Below, piece by piece: positions 26,414-35,053 of a DNA stretch of 64,000 nucleotides. The DNA lies in NCBI GenBank assembly GCA_020852815.1, contig JADZAN010000018.1, positions 124,001 through 188,000 of the forward strand. Direction: 5' to 3'. Position 1 is the stretch's first letter; each line of letters begins with the position of its first letter. Below the pieces are notes generated by a model. The model was not told the DNA's origin. It searched no databases and was given only the letters and a program-made list of their open reading frames with translations. The translations under genes and the position numbers were made by a program. The stretch is from Gemmatimonadaceae bacterium. GTDB lineage: Bacteria; Gemmatimonadota; Gemmatimonadetes; Gemmatimonadales; Gemmatimonadaceae.

Positions 26414-26812
26414 CTACCACATCGGCTTCTGATTCGTTGTCAGGTACTTGGGTCTCTGATACGTCTGATCCGATCTGATATGCCAACGCACGGCTAGAAG
26501 CCCTGAAGGTGCCTGGACGCGACCGCCTGCTTCCGAGATATCAAGCGATCCATGCAGATCAGAGGATACGTCGCCGAACAATCGAATATCTCGACTCAAT
26601 CGGCCAGAAAGCTCAATCATCCTGTATACGAGCTCCATCCAATCTTTCGCCCTGCACTCGATGAAGAAGTCAGCCTTCTCAACGTTCTTGCCATTCAGGA
26701 TTACCCGTTCTACCTCCTTATCCAAGGCAGAAACATCGAGCGCTCTTTCAAGTTTCTTTATGAATATGTTGGTATGAGAACCAACGTATTCGGTCGTCCA
26801 ATAGGATCTCAA
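26414..26812 (-). CDS. Hypothetical protein, comparatively AT-rich gene
   Basis: About 132 residues (MRSYWTTEYVGSHTNIFIKKLERALDVSALDKEVERVILNG...). The codon use is visibly less GC-rich than that of its neighbours, with many ATA, TTC and AAG codons, so it probably came from another lineage. A domain with FFIECRAKDWMELVYRMIELSGRLSRDIRLFGDVSSDLHGSLD is followed by LLAVRWHI. No family is recognised. It lies directly beside an attC on its 3' side. Confidence 0.6.
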   Translation of the reverse strand: MRSYWTTEYVGSHTNIFIKKLERALDVSALDKEVERVILNGKNVEKADFFIECRAKDWMELVYRMIELSGRLSRDIRLFGDVSSDLHGSLDISEAGGRVQAPSGLLAVRWHIRSDQTYQRPKYLTTNQKPMW

Positions 26813-26866
26813 TGGTCGTCACCTGAAGTGAGCTGCTTTCTACCTCAGCTGCAGCGAGTGTTAGGC
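26806..26866 (-). other. Degenerate attC
   Basis: GTTAGGC (26860 to 26866) at the right with CAGCTGCAGC before it, as in other sites. The left core is not visible and the site overlaps the start of the neighbouring gene. Confidence 0.35.
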
Positions 26867-27065
26867 AACCGGCGCGCGGGGAGTGCGTGCCAACCATCGC
26901 GGCAACGGCTACCTGCGCCGCTTGATCACGCTACGCGCGAGAAGGGCGGCGCACAAGAAGAGCACGGCGCCGGACGCGAAGCCGCGCAACGGGAGTCCAC
27001 GGGAACCGGAAGCGTCGCCAGCACCACGGCGCGAAGAAGGCGACCACCTGAGCGACGGGTTAGGC
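26867..27065 (-). other. Segment between two GTTAGGC cores, no intact gene
   Basis: About 200 bases ending in a second GTTAGGC (27059 to 27065). One minus frame encodes GFASGAVLFLCAALLARSVIKRRR, like the end of a small membrane protein, but no start codon remains. It may be a decayed or gene-less cassette. Confidence 0.35.
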
Positions 27066-27075
27066 GTCGCCCCAC

Positions 27076-27579
27076 TCATCCTGGGTCGCGCAGGTCATAG
27101 GCGCGAAGCGTCTGCCAAGGGGCCGCACCATCCTGGCGGATGAGGCGAATGCTCGAGAAGACGACGACGACTCCTTCCGCGAGTGCGGAGGCCACAGCAA
27201 GCGAGTTGCCTGGAGCCCTCGGATTGCGAGGATGGGCAAGCGTTATGTGAGGTTCCTGAGTTCTGATGTCGGTCCGTCCGAGGATGCGCTGCCGTAGTCT
27301 ATGGAATTCGTCTTGGCCGTCAGTGCACGGCAGCAGAAGGCCGTGGCCGTGAAATGCTTCAACGCGCCCAAAGCGCAGCGCGATTGGCTCTGGCTTCTCG
27401 TTGGCAATCCGGCGTTCTGCGGCGTGAGCGTCTGACAGTTCGTCTTCGCGGCACAGTGTTACATGCGCTGCGATGAGCGCGCTCTGCACTGGATCGACGG
27501 CGTGCCGCACACGCTCGACTTGCGTGGCGAAATCGCCGGGTGGCAGAAAGAGGCTGAGCTGGTGGCGAACGTGGGTCAT
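27076..27579 (-). CDS. 2'-5' RNA ligase family (2H phosphoesterase) protein
   Basis: About 167 residues (MTHVRHQLSLFLPPGDFA). The two His-x-Thr motifs of the 2H phosphoesterase superfamily are present: AAHVTLCREDEL and EPHITLAHPRNP, about 75 residues apart. Members hydrolyse or ligate 2'-5' phosphodiesters or act on cyclic phosphates (ThpR/LigT type). Size and motif spacing are normal. It is a single-gene cassette ending beside the GTTAGGC at 27059. A role in RNA repair, tRNA or cyclic-nucleotide metabolism is possible but cannot be chosen from sequence. Confidence 0.9.
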   Translation of the reverse strand: MTHVRHQLSLFLPPGDFATQVERVRHAVDPVQSALIAAHVTLCREDELSDAHAAERRIANEKPEPIALRFGRVEAFHGHGLLLPCTDGQDEFHRLRQRILGRTDIRTQEPHITLAHPRNPRAPGNSLAVASALAEGVVVVFSSIRLIRQDGAAPWQTLRAYDLRDPG

Positions 27580-27655
27580 CGCTCCAACGGCGTGTGGACG
27601 AGCTGCTCCCCTCCGCTACTCCTCTTCCTCATACCCTCACCTCCTCAGTGCGGAA

Positions 27656-30625
27656 TCATCGCGAAAGACGAGCCAGGGCCTGCGTGGCTTCCTCCACTTC
27701 GGCGCGCTTCGTGACCGGCGACAGGTCGCGAAGGCGGACAAACTCCCGATAGAAGCGCGCCGCGGCCGTCACGTCACCGGCCTGCTCGCGAATCCGAGCG
27801 CGCGCCAGCATCGCGTCCGGCGCTGCGGCACGCGTCATCACGATCCCGGGCACGCTCGTGATCCCGTTATCGTGGAAGGACAACACCGAATCGGCGAGCG
27901 CGCGACGCCCCGCGGCCGCGAGCCACAAACCCGCCGGTAGGCGGATCAGTGGTGTCAGGTCATAGTCGAACGTGGTCGCCGCCCCGCGCGCGCGTTCCGC
28001 GACGAGGAGCGAATCGAGCGCAGTCGCGCGATCGCCGTCGAGGTCGCGGCGCAGCGCCGCCAACACGCGCGCAAGCGCGACCGCTGCGGTGTCATCCCGC
28101 AGGCTAACAAGACGAAGCCTGGCGGAATCGACCCGGGCCTTCTCTCCAGCAGTGTACGCCGACATTCCTTCCAGGAAGCCGGCGAGTCGTGCCCTGGTCG
28201 TCGCCATCTGGGGAGACACGTCAATGGATGCGAAATCCTTCAACGCCGCGGCTGCCACTGACCGGTAAGGCTCGCCCGTTACTTCGGCGAGAACTGCCAG
28301 CGTGGCGCGGGTGCGAGCAAGTGCCATGCTGGGCCGCGCAACCCTCGCCCGGTCGAGCACCGCGAAGGAGGAGTCGAGGGCGCCACGCATTGCCCAGGCT
28401 GCGGACTCCCACAGCGGGACTGATTGCATTGTGGCTGGCGGCGCTCCGTGTGAAGCCAGCATCCCCCCAATCGCGATCTGTCCCGCTGGATCCAGCGTCA
28501 GGACGGGCGCGCCAACCAGGAAGGGAACGAGCGTTGGAACCACCCGACTGGTCACGATGTCCGACGCGAGGCGATCCAGGCTCTCGACGGTGAAGCGCCC
28601 TTCGCGGTAGCGATTCCGCACCGCCCCGTAGAGCGCCTCCATGGGCACCCCGTAGTCGGTTCGCGCAGTGTCCCATGATGTGCCGAAGACGTTGCGGAAG
28701 CGCACGTAGGCCCGCTCGGCGATCGCACTATCTCCCATCAGGAACACCTGGTGATCGAGGATCGGTGCCAGTCGTGGATTGAGCTCGAAGGCCCGCTCGA
28801 AGAAAGGCATCGATGCCTGCGCCGTCTCGAACTCCCTGATCCCGTAGTGAAGGATGTGATCGCCGGCCAGGAACCACGCTTGCCAGAAATCGGGAAAGCG
28901 CCCAGTAATCGCAGTGAACTGTTCGCGAGCTTCCCGGTAGTGTCCGGAGCCCGGCATCGTCATCAGCAGCCGCTCGCGCTCCGGGAACCCCGCGATGTGT
29001 TCATTGGCGATCGCCAGTTCCCGACTCCGCTGGAAGCCAGTGAAGTTCCAGTCCGCGGCCTGATACACGCGACGATACGCGAACCAGAACGTCGAGTCGG
29101 CCTCGATCGCGCGCGCGTAGGCGCGCTCGGCTTCCTCCCAACGATTCCCGAGCAGATGGTTCTCGCCGTCGATGAACGCTCGAAGCGCTGGAATCGAGCG
29201 AGTGTGCTGCACGGCGAACGATGGAACCTGCGCTTGCTGTGCGGGCAGGATTCTGGCGAGAAGCCCCCAGGTTGCCGAGTCGGTGAGCGCCATGATCGCC
29301 GAATCGCCGAGCGGCACCGCAACGCTGCCACTCGCCACAGGCTCTTCACTACCAGAGGTGGGCACGAGGCGATAGTCGAGCCGGGCCAGGCCTCCGCTGC
29401 GAACCAGCGTACCAACCAGTGCCCGGCGCGCGCCCAGCCGATTCGCGAGCGCACGAGACTCGGCAACGTCGCGGGCCTTTGTGCCGGTCGTCTGCGCGAG
29501 CACCGAGAGCGGATCGATGATCCGGAGCTCGCCGACACCATCGAGGTTGGCGGTGAGGGTCACCACGAGGTCGCGACCCAGGCGCACGAGCGTGGTGTCC
29601 GCTGGATCCGTGGCCACGAAGGGCATCACGGCGATACGTTCGGGACCAGCGTCGAGGCCCGAGGCCCATGGATTGCCGACGTATGCCCAAGCCGCGGCGG
29701 CCAGGGCGAGCGACGCGCCAACCACGTGCCAGGGACGCACCCGCGGGCGCAGCGCGGGCGACGAGGGACGCACGCCGTCTCCACTCAGGCGTGCGAGGCA
29801 CGCATCGAGGTCGTTCCGCGCGGCTTCGGCCGTCGGCCATCGCTCGTCAGGCGCCTTGGCGAGGGCGCGATCGACCCATGCCGCGACGTCCGCAGGGACG
29901 TCGGCGCGAATCGCGGTGAGAGACGGCGGCGTCGCCACGAGGTGCCCGCGCATCGTCTCCTGCACGGTGGCTGCCGAGAACGGCGGCTTGCCGGCCAGCA
30001 TCTCGAACAGCACGCAGCCGAGCGCATAGAGGTCCACGCGATGGTCGGCCGTCGGGTCGGCGAGCAACTGCTCGGGCGCCATGTAAGCCGGCGTGCCGAT
30101 GGCCATGCCAGCAGTCGTCAGTTTGTCCGACGTCGCCGAGGCGACGAGCGCCTTGGCCACGCCGAAGTCGGTGACGATGGCATGGCCGCCGGAGAGCAGG
30201 ACGTTGTCCGGCTTGACGTCGCGGTGCATCACACCGTGCCCGTGCGCGTACACGAGCGCGTCGGCGATGTCGCGCGCAAACTGTACCGCGTCGCGCAGGC
30301 CTGGCGTCTCCGCGCGATCGAGCCGCGCGCGCAGCGACTCGCCCTCGACGAGCGGCATCGTGTAATAGAGAGTCGACCCGGCCGTGCCCGCATTGAGCAG
30401 TGGCATGATGTGCGGGTGCTGCAGGCGAGCGACGGTCTGGATCTCCAGGCGGAATCGATCCGCGCTGACGCCGGGGTCGAGCTGGGACAGCACCTTCACG
30501 GCGACGCGGCGACCGAGCGCCTCGTCCTGCGCGGCAAAGACACGGCTCATCCCGCCGCCACCGAGTTCATGCTCGATGCGGTAGGTGCCCGCGAGCGCGA
30601 CGCGCAGTTCCTGTTCGAGGTCCAT
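27656..30625 (-). CDS. Serine/threonine protein kinase with TPR-like C-terminal half
   Basis: About 989 residues starting at 30625 (MDLEQELRVALAG). Residues 15 to 290 are a Hanks-type kinase: Gly-rich loop LGGGGMSRVF, VAVKVL Lys, catalytic VMHRDVKPDNVLL, DFG in VTDFGVAKAL and APE in AYMAPEQLL. A single transmembrane helix follows (VVGASLALAAAAWAYVG), then an extracytoplasmic region of about 600 residues with TPR-like helices (ALRAFIDGENHLLGNRWEEAERAYARAIEAD). This form is abundant in Gemmatimonadota and Acidobacteriota. It is much larger than typical cassette cargo, and no attC abuts it on the left, so it may be resident rather than cassette-borne. Confidence 0.92.
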   Translation of the reverse strand: MDLEQELRVALAGTYRIEHELGGGGMSRVFAAQDEALGRRVAVKVLSQLDPGVSADRFRLEIQTVARLQHPHIMPLLNAGTAGSTLYYTMPLVEGESLRARLDRAETPGLRDAVQFARDIADALVYAHGHGVMHRDVKPDNVLLSGGHAIVTDFGVAKALVASATSDKLTTAGMAIGTPAYMAPEQLLADPTADHRVDLYALGCVLFEMLAGKPPFSAATVQETMRGHLVATPPSLTAIRADVPADVAAWVDRALAKAPDERWPTAEAARNDLDACLARLSGDGVRPSSPALRPRVRPWHVVGASLALAAAAWAYVGNPWASGLDAGPERIAVMPFVATDPADTTLVRLGRDLVVTLTANLDGVGELRIIDPLSVLAQTTGTKARDVAESRALANRLGARRALVGTLVRSGGLARLDYRLVPTSGSEEPVASGSVAVPLGDSAIMALTDSATWGLLARILPAQQAQVPSFAVQHTRSIPALRAFIDGENHLLGNRWEEAERAYARAIEADSTFWFAYRRVYQAADWNFTGFQRSRELAIANEHIAGFPERERLLMTMPGSGHYREAREQFTAITGRFPDFWQAWFLAGDHILHYGIREFETAQASMPFFERAFELNPRLAPILDHQVFLMGDSAIAERAYVRFRNVFGTSWDTARTDYGVPMEALYGAVRNRYREGRFTVESLDRLASDIVTSRVVPTLVPFLVGAPVLTLDPAGQIAIGGMLASHGAPPATMQSVPLWESAAWAMRGALDSSFAVLDRARVARPSMALARTRATLAVLAEVTGEPYRSVAAAALKDFASIDVSPQMATTRARLAGFLEGMSAYTAGEKARVDSARLRLVSLRDDTAAVALARVLAALRRDLDGDRATALDSLLVAERARGAATTFDYDLTPLIRLPAGLWLAAAGRRALADSVLSFHDNGITSVPGIVMTRAAAPDAMLARARIREQAGDVTAAARFYREFVRLRDLSPVTKRAEVEEATQALARLSR

Positions 30626-30655
30626 GCCCGACGATTCTGGTTCGATGGGCGGATA

Positions 30656-30727
30656 CACCAACGGTCCCGTGCGTGCGATGCGCGGTGCAATCCGAGGGTC
30701 GCGTTTCAGCTGCAATGTCCGTTGGAT
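30656..30727 (-). other. Possible degenerate attC
   Basis: CACCAAC (30656 to 30662) and GTTGGAT (30721 to 30727) are complementary at the core, and TTTCAGCTGCAATGTCC resembles the right arm of the site at 47246. It lies 26 bases from the stop of the next gene. Confidence 0.35.
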
Positions 30728-30752
30728 AGCGGCCTGTCGACGCGCGATCCTG

Positions 30753-31157
30753 CTACGCACGCATGCGATTGTTCTTTGCGTTGTGCTCGAGCTCGCATAG
30801 ACCAAGCGCTTCCATCAGCGGCGGTACGTAGACACCGAACCTTCCGCGAAGACCCTTCTTCAGACCGTACCACCCGCCAACCGGGTTGCTCGACGAGCGA
30901 CCCCATGCCTCAACGGTGCCTTCCTTGGCGGGCTTCTGTTCGTCCGCGCCACCCAGTTCGACCCAGTCACCGGCGCTCTTGAGCATGACGTGGAGGTCGT
31001 GAATGCAGCGAGCGTCGTAGAACAAGACGGTGGTTCCGACGGTGCAGACGAGAACTTTCCTTCCGTCACGCTCGTCGACATGCATCGTATACTCGGATGT
31101 GCCAGGCGCAGTCTTCAGCTTCCAGGGGTTCTCCTTCGTGCGATTCAGCTCGACCAT
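30753..31157 (-). CDS. Conserved hypothetical protein (DUF6855-like)
   Basis: About 134 residues from the ATG at 31157 (MVELNRTKENPWKLKTAPGTSEYTM). Distinct conserved-looking segments are TVLFYDARCIHDLHVMLKSAGDWVELGGADEQKPAKEGTVE and GGWYGLKKGLRGRFGVYVPPLMEALGLCELEHN. I recall this pattern as a DUF6855-type family of unknown function, but cannot confirm it. The protein has no membrane segment or signal peptide and is probably cytoplasmic. Confidence 0.65.
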   Translation of the reverse strand: MVELNRTKENPWKLKTAPGTSEYTMHVDERDGRKVLVCTVGTTVLFYDARCIHDLHVMLKSAGDWVELGGADEQKPAKEGTVEAWGRSSSNPVGGWYGLKKGLRGRFGVYVPPLMEALGLCELEHNAKNNRMRA

Positions 31158-31194
31158 GGGCGCTCCTTCGTCGTGTTGGTGAGTTTGACGCCGT

Positions 31195-31267
31195 GTGACG
31201 CCCCAGCTCACCTTCGGGCAGGTGGGCGAAGCCTGCGGTAGCCGGTCAAGTGCATGCGGATGCTAGC
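31195..31267 (-). other. Possible degenerate attC
   Basis: A hairpin with TTCGGGCAGG / CCTGCGG and a right end GATGCTAGC resembling GATGTTAGC. The left core is not clear. Confidence 0.25.
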
Positions 31268-31284
31268 ATTGTCCTCCGCTGGGC

Positions 31285-31869
31285 TCACGAAGCAATTCGC
31301 TTACGCGTTACACACATCAACAGCAGAACAGCGACCGCACTCCACACGCCCAATCCAAGCAGAAACGCTGGCTCCGGAAACGGATACCCATGCTTGGGCG
31401 CGATGGTCGCGAATCGATTGCCAAGCGCCAGGAGACCCACCAGTAGCGGAACGGCCAACCACTTGAACGATCGTGTCCACCAAGCCAGAACCCATACACC
31501 AATGACTGTGAGGAGAAACGAGCTCCCGCGTCCCAGGCCATCGATAAGGGTCGGTCCCTTGAGCGGATAGAGGCCGCCAAAAATGCTCAGGTTCATCATC
31601 AACACCTGGAGAATCAGCATGAACATGCCGAGTGTCGTCAACCAGCCCAAGCGGCGCCAGCGTTTCCATCGTCGCTCCGGATCTCGATCACCGCACTGCT
31701 CGCAGTAGCTGTCAACTGAGCCCCCGGCCCCCGAATAGCTGAAGTTGACCACCTGACCCCCAACCTGCGCAGTGCCGGTGCCTCCCGGTGAACCAGCATA
31801 CGCTCGATACTCCACGGGAGCGCCGCAAGAGCGGCACTTGTTCTTCATCGAAATGCGTGTCACGCCCAT
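31285..31869 (-). CDS. Membrane protein with N-terminal zinc ribbon
   Basis: About 194 residues starting at 31869; an AGGAGG sequence eight bases upstream of the ATG decides this start. Two Cys pairs (KCRSCGAPVEYRAY and SYCEQCGDRDPERR) about 40 residues apart form a likely zinc ribbon. At least three hydrophobic segments follow (LTTLGMFMLILQVLMMNLSIFG, FLLTVIGVWVLAWWT, LAVPLLVGLLALGNRFA, FLLGLGVWSAVAVLLLMCV). Similar ribbon-membrane proteins are widespread and uncharacterised. It starts 67 bases beyond the stop of the VOC gene with no attC between, so the two may share a cassette. Confidence 0.7.
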   Translation of the reverse strand: MGVTRISMKNKCRSCGAPVEYRAYAGSPGGTGTAQVGGQVVNFSYSGAGGSVDSYCEQCGDRDPERRWKRWRRLGWLTTLGMFMLILQVLMMNLSIFGGLYPLKGPTLIDGLGRGSSFLLTVIGVWVLAWWTRSFKWLAVPLLVGLLALGNRFATIAPKHGYPFPEPAFLLGLGVWSAVAVLLLMCVTRKRIAS

Positions 31870-31936
31870 CGTTTCGGCCTCCTGGCAGGGCTTCCACTGA
31901 CGCAAGCCACAGAACTTTGCACCGGGTCGTGATGCG

Positions 31937-32314
31937 TCATCGTCTCGCCGGCTGTACAAGGTGCGCCACCGCGCCGATGGGATCGGCTATGGCGCAAACT
32001 CGCCCGAACTCGGGCACCTCATGCGGAGCCACCAGGACACTCCCGCCGAGTGACGGTACGCGCTTGGCACATTCGTCGACGTCCTCCACGGCGATGTACG
32101 AATGCCAGTACGGTCCCTTGCCAGGAGTTTCCGGTGTCGGGTTCATCATTCCCGCGACGTCCTGACCGTCCTTCTGAAACAGGGTGTAGATGCCGAATGG
32201 CCCCGCATCGACTTCCCTGGACGTCCATCCGAACAGCTGGCTGACGAACGTCGCGCTGGTTGGCTGGTCGGGAGTAACCAGCTCGTGCCAGATGAATGGG
32301 TTTCCGTCTGCCAT
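31937..32314 (-). CDS. VOC-family protein
   Basis: About 125 residues starting at 32314 (MADGNPFIWHELVTPDQ). It matches the VOC subfamily of CFP30B/27-kDa antigen-like proteins: FIWHELVTPDQPTSATFVSQLFGWTSREVD, then FGIYTLFQKDGQDVAGMMNPTPETPGKGPYWHSYIAVEDVDECAKRV and ADPIGAVAHLVQPA. Residues His10 and Glu11 are typical metal-ligand positions. Function is unassigned. The cassette begins at the attC core 28 bases upstream; no attC is recognisable at its 3' end. Confidence 0.88.
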   Translation of the reverse strand: MADGNPFIWHELVTPDQPTSATFVSQLFGWTSREVDAGPFGIYTLFQKDGQDVAGMMNPTPETPGKGPYWHSYIAVEDVDECAKRVPSLGGSVLVAPHEVPEFGRVCAIADPIGAVAHLVQPARR

Positions 32315-32341
32315 GGAGTCACCTTCATCGTTGGTCATGAC

Positions 32342-32438
32342 GCTCAACGCCCAGGGTCACCTGCGGGCGGATCGAACAGAAGCGTCGCCGCAGGCTGCGC
32401 TACCATAACTCGCCCGGCTGGTGCAGCGCCAGTTGGGC
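32342..32438 (-). other. attC site
   Basis: GCTCAAC (32342 to 32348) and GTTGGGC (32432 to 32438) enclose 83 bases with arms CACCTGCGGGCG / CGCCCGGCTGGTG. This is a near-complete site at the normal length of 97 bp. Confidence 0.7.
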
Positions 32439-32634
32439 GGCATGTGGCGCGATCTCCACGTGGACGGGGGAGTGGCCAGCCCCGCCGCAGCCGGAGCGGT
32501 GGAACTTGGCAGCGGAGCATAGCGATGCTTCGCTGCGCGCATCGGGGCGCTGGACAGCGCGTGAGCCCGCTGCGAATTCAAGCGAGCGTATGGGCGACGG
32601 ATCGACCACGCGGCGATGGCGGCGGCGTATGCGA

Positions 32635-32700
32635 CTGGCGCAACGTGCGCCGCGCCACGATCGCGATGTTCGCGAAGCGCCGGGTACTGCGGCCGCTGCC
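32635..32700 (-). pseudogene. Remnant of a HigB-type toxin
   Basis: The 22 codons starting next to the cassette boundary read AGSGRSTRRFANIAIVARRTLRQ, nearly the same as SSRSTRRFTNIAAVARRKLRQ in the HigB-like toxin at 49248. After that the frame loses similarity and stops, and no antitoxin remains. The roughly 260-base interval up to the attC at 32438 is otherwise empty. This is the decayed relic of a toxin-antitoxin cassette. Confidence 0.6.
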
Positions 32701-32701
32701 G

Positions 32702-32776
32702 GCCTAACGAAGCGCATCAGCTACAGCCGCATCAACCCAAGCGAGCGCAGCGAGCAAGGTGATGGTGCGATGAGGC
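32702..32776 (-). other. attC, right core degraded
   Basis: GCCTAAC (32702 to 32708), the conserved interior AAGCGAGCGCAGCGAGC and a right end GATGAGGC where GTTAGGC is expected. It lies at the 3' end of the RCC1 gene. Confidence 0.5.
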
Positions 32777-32854
32777 GAGGCAGCGCCGTGCGAACGGGGG
32801 GCCGTTCGCCCGGGCGCTGCTCTTGGGCAAGCGGTGCATGCCCGCCTGCGTCTC

Positions 32855-34954
32855 CTATTGCACGATACGCGTCGGCACCGACCGACCCTGCGACGTTCCA
32901 TCCCCGAGCGACCCGCCAGTCGCGCCCCCCCAGCAGTAGATGCCGCTACCGGTCGCACTCAGGCCGCATCCATGAACGCCTCCCATGGCCACGCGTGCGA
33001 ACCCGCCGGCGGGGACGGTGACCGCGACAGCGGCCGGTTGATTGGACAGCACGCCGTTGCCCATCTCGCCATCGACCCCGCGCCCCCAGCACCAGGTGCC
33101 GCCAGCTGCATCGAGTGCGCAGGTGGCGTTGCTTGAGCCGGTGATCGCCCGGAAGTCGACTGGGCTCGGGGCCGACACCACGGTTGGGAATAGGACGGTT
33201 CCCTGCGGCGTTCCAGCACCGATCCCGAGATACCCGCCGCTGTTGCTCCCCCAGCAATACACACGTTCGGTTCCCAGGCCGGTGGTGACTGCGCACGTGC
33301 GTCCCATCCCCGCCGCGACCTTCGCGAAGCGCAACGGCGCCACGCCCGATCCGGTCACCAGGACCGGCAGCGTGCGGTTCGTGACCTCCTGCCCATCACC
33401 CAGTGCACCGCCTGACGCGCCGCCCCAGCACCGGACCGCATTGGCCGCCGTGACCGCGCAGGTGTGGGTCATCCCGGCGCTGATCTGTACGAAGTCCAGC
33501 GGCGCGACACCCGTGCCGGAAATCCTCCAGGGCGTTGGCTGCGACGCGGATGTGGCGCCGGTGCCGATCTGTCCGAGTGTGTTCGCGCCCCAACAATAGG
33601 CTGCTGCACCCACCAGTCCGCAGGCGTGCTTCTCGCCGACGTCGATGAACGTGTACACGCGCCCCCCACCGGTACCGAACACCTTCACCGGCGTCGCGCT
33701 GTTCAGCATGAGCCCATCACCCAGTTGTCCCTCGGTCCCCTTGCCCCAGCACCACACTTCGCCGGCACTCGTCAGCCCGCATACGAACTCGTTCCCCGCG
33801 TTCACCTGCGTGAATGGAACCGGCGACTCGACGAGAAAGGGCACCGTTTCCACCAGGGCGGCTCGTGGCGACCCAAGCTGCCCGGAGTTGTTCACGCCCC
33901 AGCACCACGTGCCTCCCGCCGCGATTCCGCAGCTGAAGCCGGAACCCTGCGAGTTGGTCCCGCCGACGGTGACATCGGTGAAGCTGAGGCGCACGGCAAA
34001 CGCATTGCTCGCGATCGTCGCACCACCGGCCGACGCCTCGAGCCGGTATCCCGTGCCCGGTCGATCGACCGCGAGATCGTTGAAGCTGGCGGCCCCTGAG
34101 CTGACCGGCTGCGTGAGCGTACCCAGCAGACGGGTGCGCTGCCACGGCATGCTGGTGAGCGACATGGTGACCGCGGGACCGTTCATGACGTTGTCGAACG
34201 CATCGCGCGTTTCCACCTTCACGGTGGGCGCCATGCGCAGATTGCCCTCGACCGCACTCGGCGGTTGCACGACGAACGCCAACTTCGCGAAGGCTCCGGC
34301 CGCGACGTCGAAGGCACTGCTCGGCGATGACGTGATGGCGTTTGCGGCGGACGTGGCGATCAATCGATAGCCCGTGCCTGCGCGCGCGACACTGATGCCG
34401 GTGAGCGTCGCCACACCCGCTACGGCGTTGACGACCGTCGGACCGGCAAGGACCGCGTTCCCTGCATTCGTCGCCAACGCCAGCGAGACGCTGCCGGTGA
34501 ACGTCGATACGGCCGCCCCTCCGGCATCGCGCGCCTCGACCGAGACGGTGAAGGACGCGCCGGCCGTGGTGTTCGCCGGTGTCGTCGTGATCACGAGCTG
34601 CGAGACCACGGGCGCAACGCTCACCGTGGCCTGTCCGCTCTTGCCGTCGACCGAGGCGGTGATGGTCGCAGCGCCGGCAGCCAGCGCCGTGACCAGGCCG
34701 CGCTCATCCACGTTCGCCGTGGTTGGCGCGGAACTCTGCCAACTCACCGTCTTGCCTCCGATCGTGGCGCCGCGGCCATCGCGCACTGTGGCTGCGAGCT
34801 GCTGCGTACTCCCGCGGGCAGTGAGCGTGACCGCTCCCGGCGTGACCTCTACGGAGGCGGTGACCCCCGGCGTTGGGCCTGACGGCGCTCCCGAGTCCTT
34901 GCACCCCAGCATCCCGATGCCGGCACACGCGACGACGATGCATTGAATACGCAC
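32855..34954 (-). CDS. Lipoprotein with Ig-like (Big2) and RCC1 repeats
   Basis: About 700 residues; a GTG at 34954 with GGGAG just upstream is the likely start and a GTG at 34990 is the alternative. A lipobox (CAGIGMLGC) is followed by a bacterial Ig-like domain (SVEVTPGAVTLTARGSTQQLAATVRD...VDERGLVTALAAGAATITA), two more immunoglobulin-like domains, and then RCC1 repeats with the typical HTCAVT...RCWGG..GGALGDG pattern, at least six copies forming a seven-bladed propeller. Such proteins are common surface proteins in Gemmatimonadota. It is the last gene of a four-gene block between two attC sites. Confidence 0.88.
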   Translation of the reverse strand: MRIQCIVVACAGIGMLGCKDSGAPSGPTPGVTASVEVTPGAVTLTARGSTQQLAATVRDGRGATIGGKTVSWQSSAPTTANVDERGLVTALAAGAATITASVDGKSGQATVSVAPVVSQLVITTTPANTTAGASFTVSVEARDAGGAAVSTFTGSVSLALATNAGNAVLAGPTVVNAVAGVATLTGISVARAGTGYRLIATSAANAITSSPSSAFDVAAGAFAKLAFVVQPPSAVEGNLRMAPTVKVETRDAFDNVMNGPAVTMSLTSMPWQRTRLLGTLTQPVSSGAASFNDLAVDRPGTGYRLEASAGGATIASNAFAVRLSFTDVTVGGTNSQGSGFSCGIAAGGTWCWGVNNSGQLGSPRAALVETVPFLVESPVPFTQVNAGNEFVCGLTSAGEVWCWGKGTEGQLGDGLMLNSATPVKVFGTGGGRVYTFIDVGEKHACGLVGAAAYCWGANTLGQIGTGATSASQPTPWRISGTGVAPLDFVQISAGMTHTCAVTAANAVRCWGGASGGALGDGQEVTNRTLPVLVTGSGVAPLRFAKVAAGMGRTCAVTTGLGTERVYCWGSNSGGYLGIGAGTPQGTVLFPTVVSAPSPVDFRAITGSSNATCALDAAGGTWCWGRGVDGEMGNGVLSNQPAAVAVTVPAGGFARVAMGGVHGCGLSATGSGIYCWGGATGGSLGDGTSQGRSVPTRIVQ

Positions 34955-35053
34955 GGGCGGTCTCCCATTGAGTGGTTTCACCTGCTCCACCAGGGAAAAC
35001 GTGCGCGAGGGGAGATCGGGGCCACGCCGGGACCACGCCTGCGTGCATTACAC

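Noticed and set aside
28751-30982. A very long plus-strand open frame (over 700 codons)
   Set aside because: It is antisense to the serine/threonine kinase and arises from GC-rich codon structure; the minus frame has full kinase motifs.
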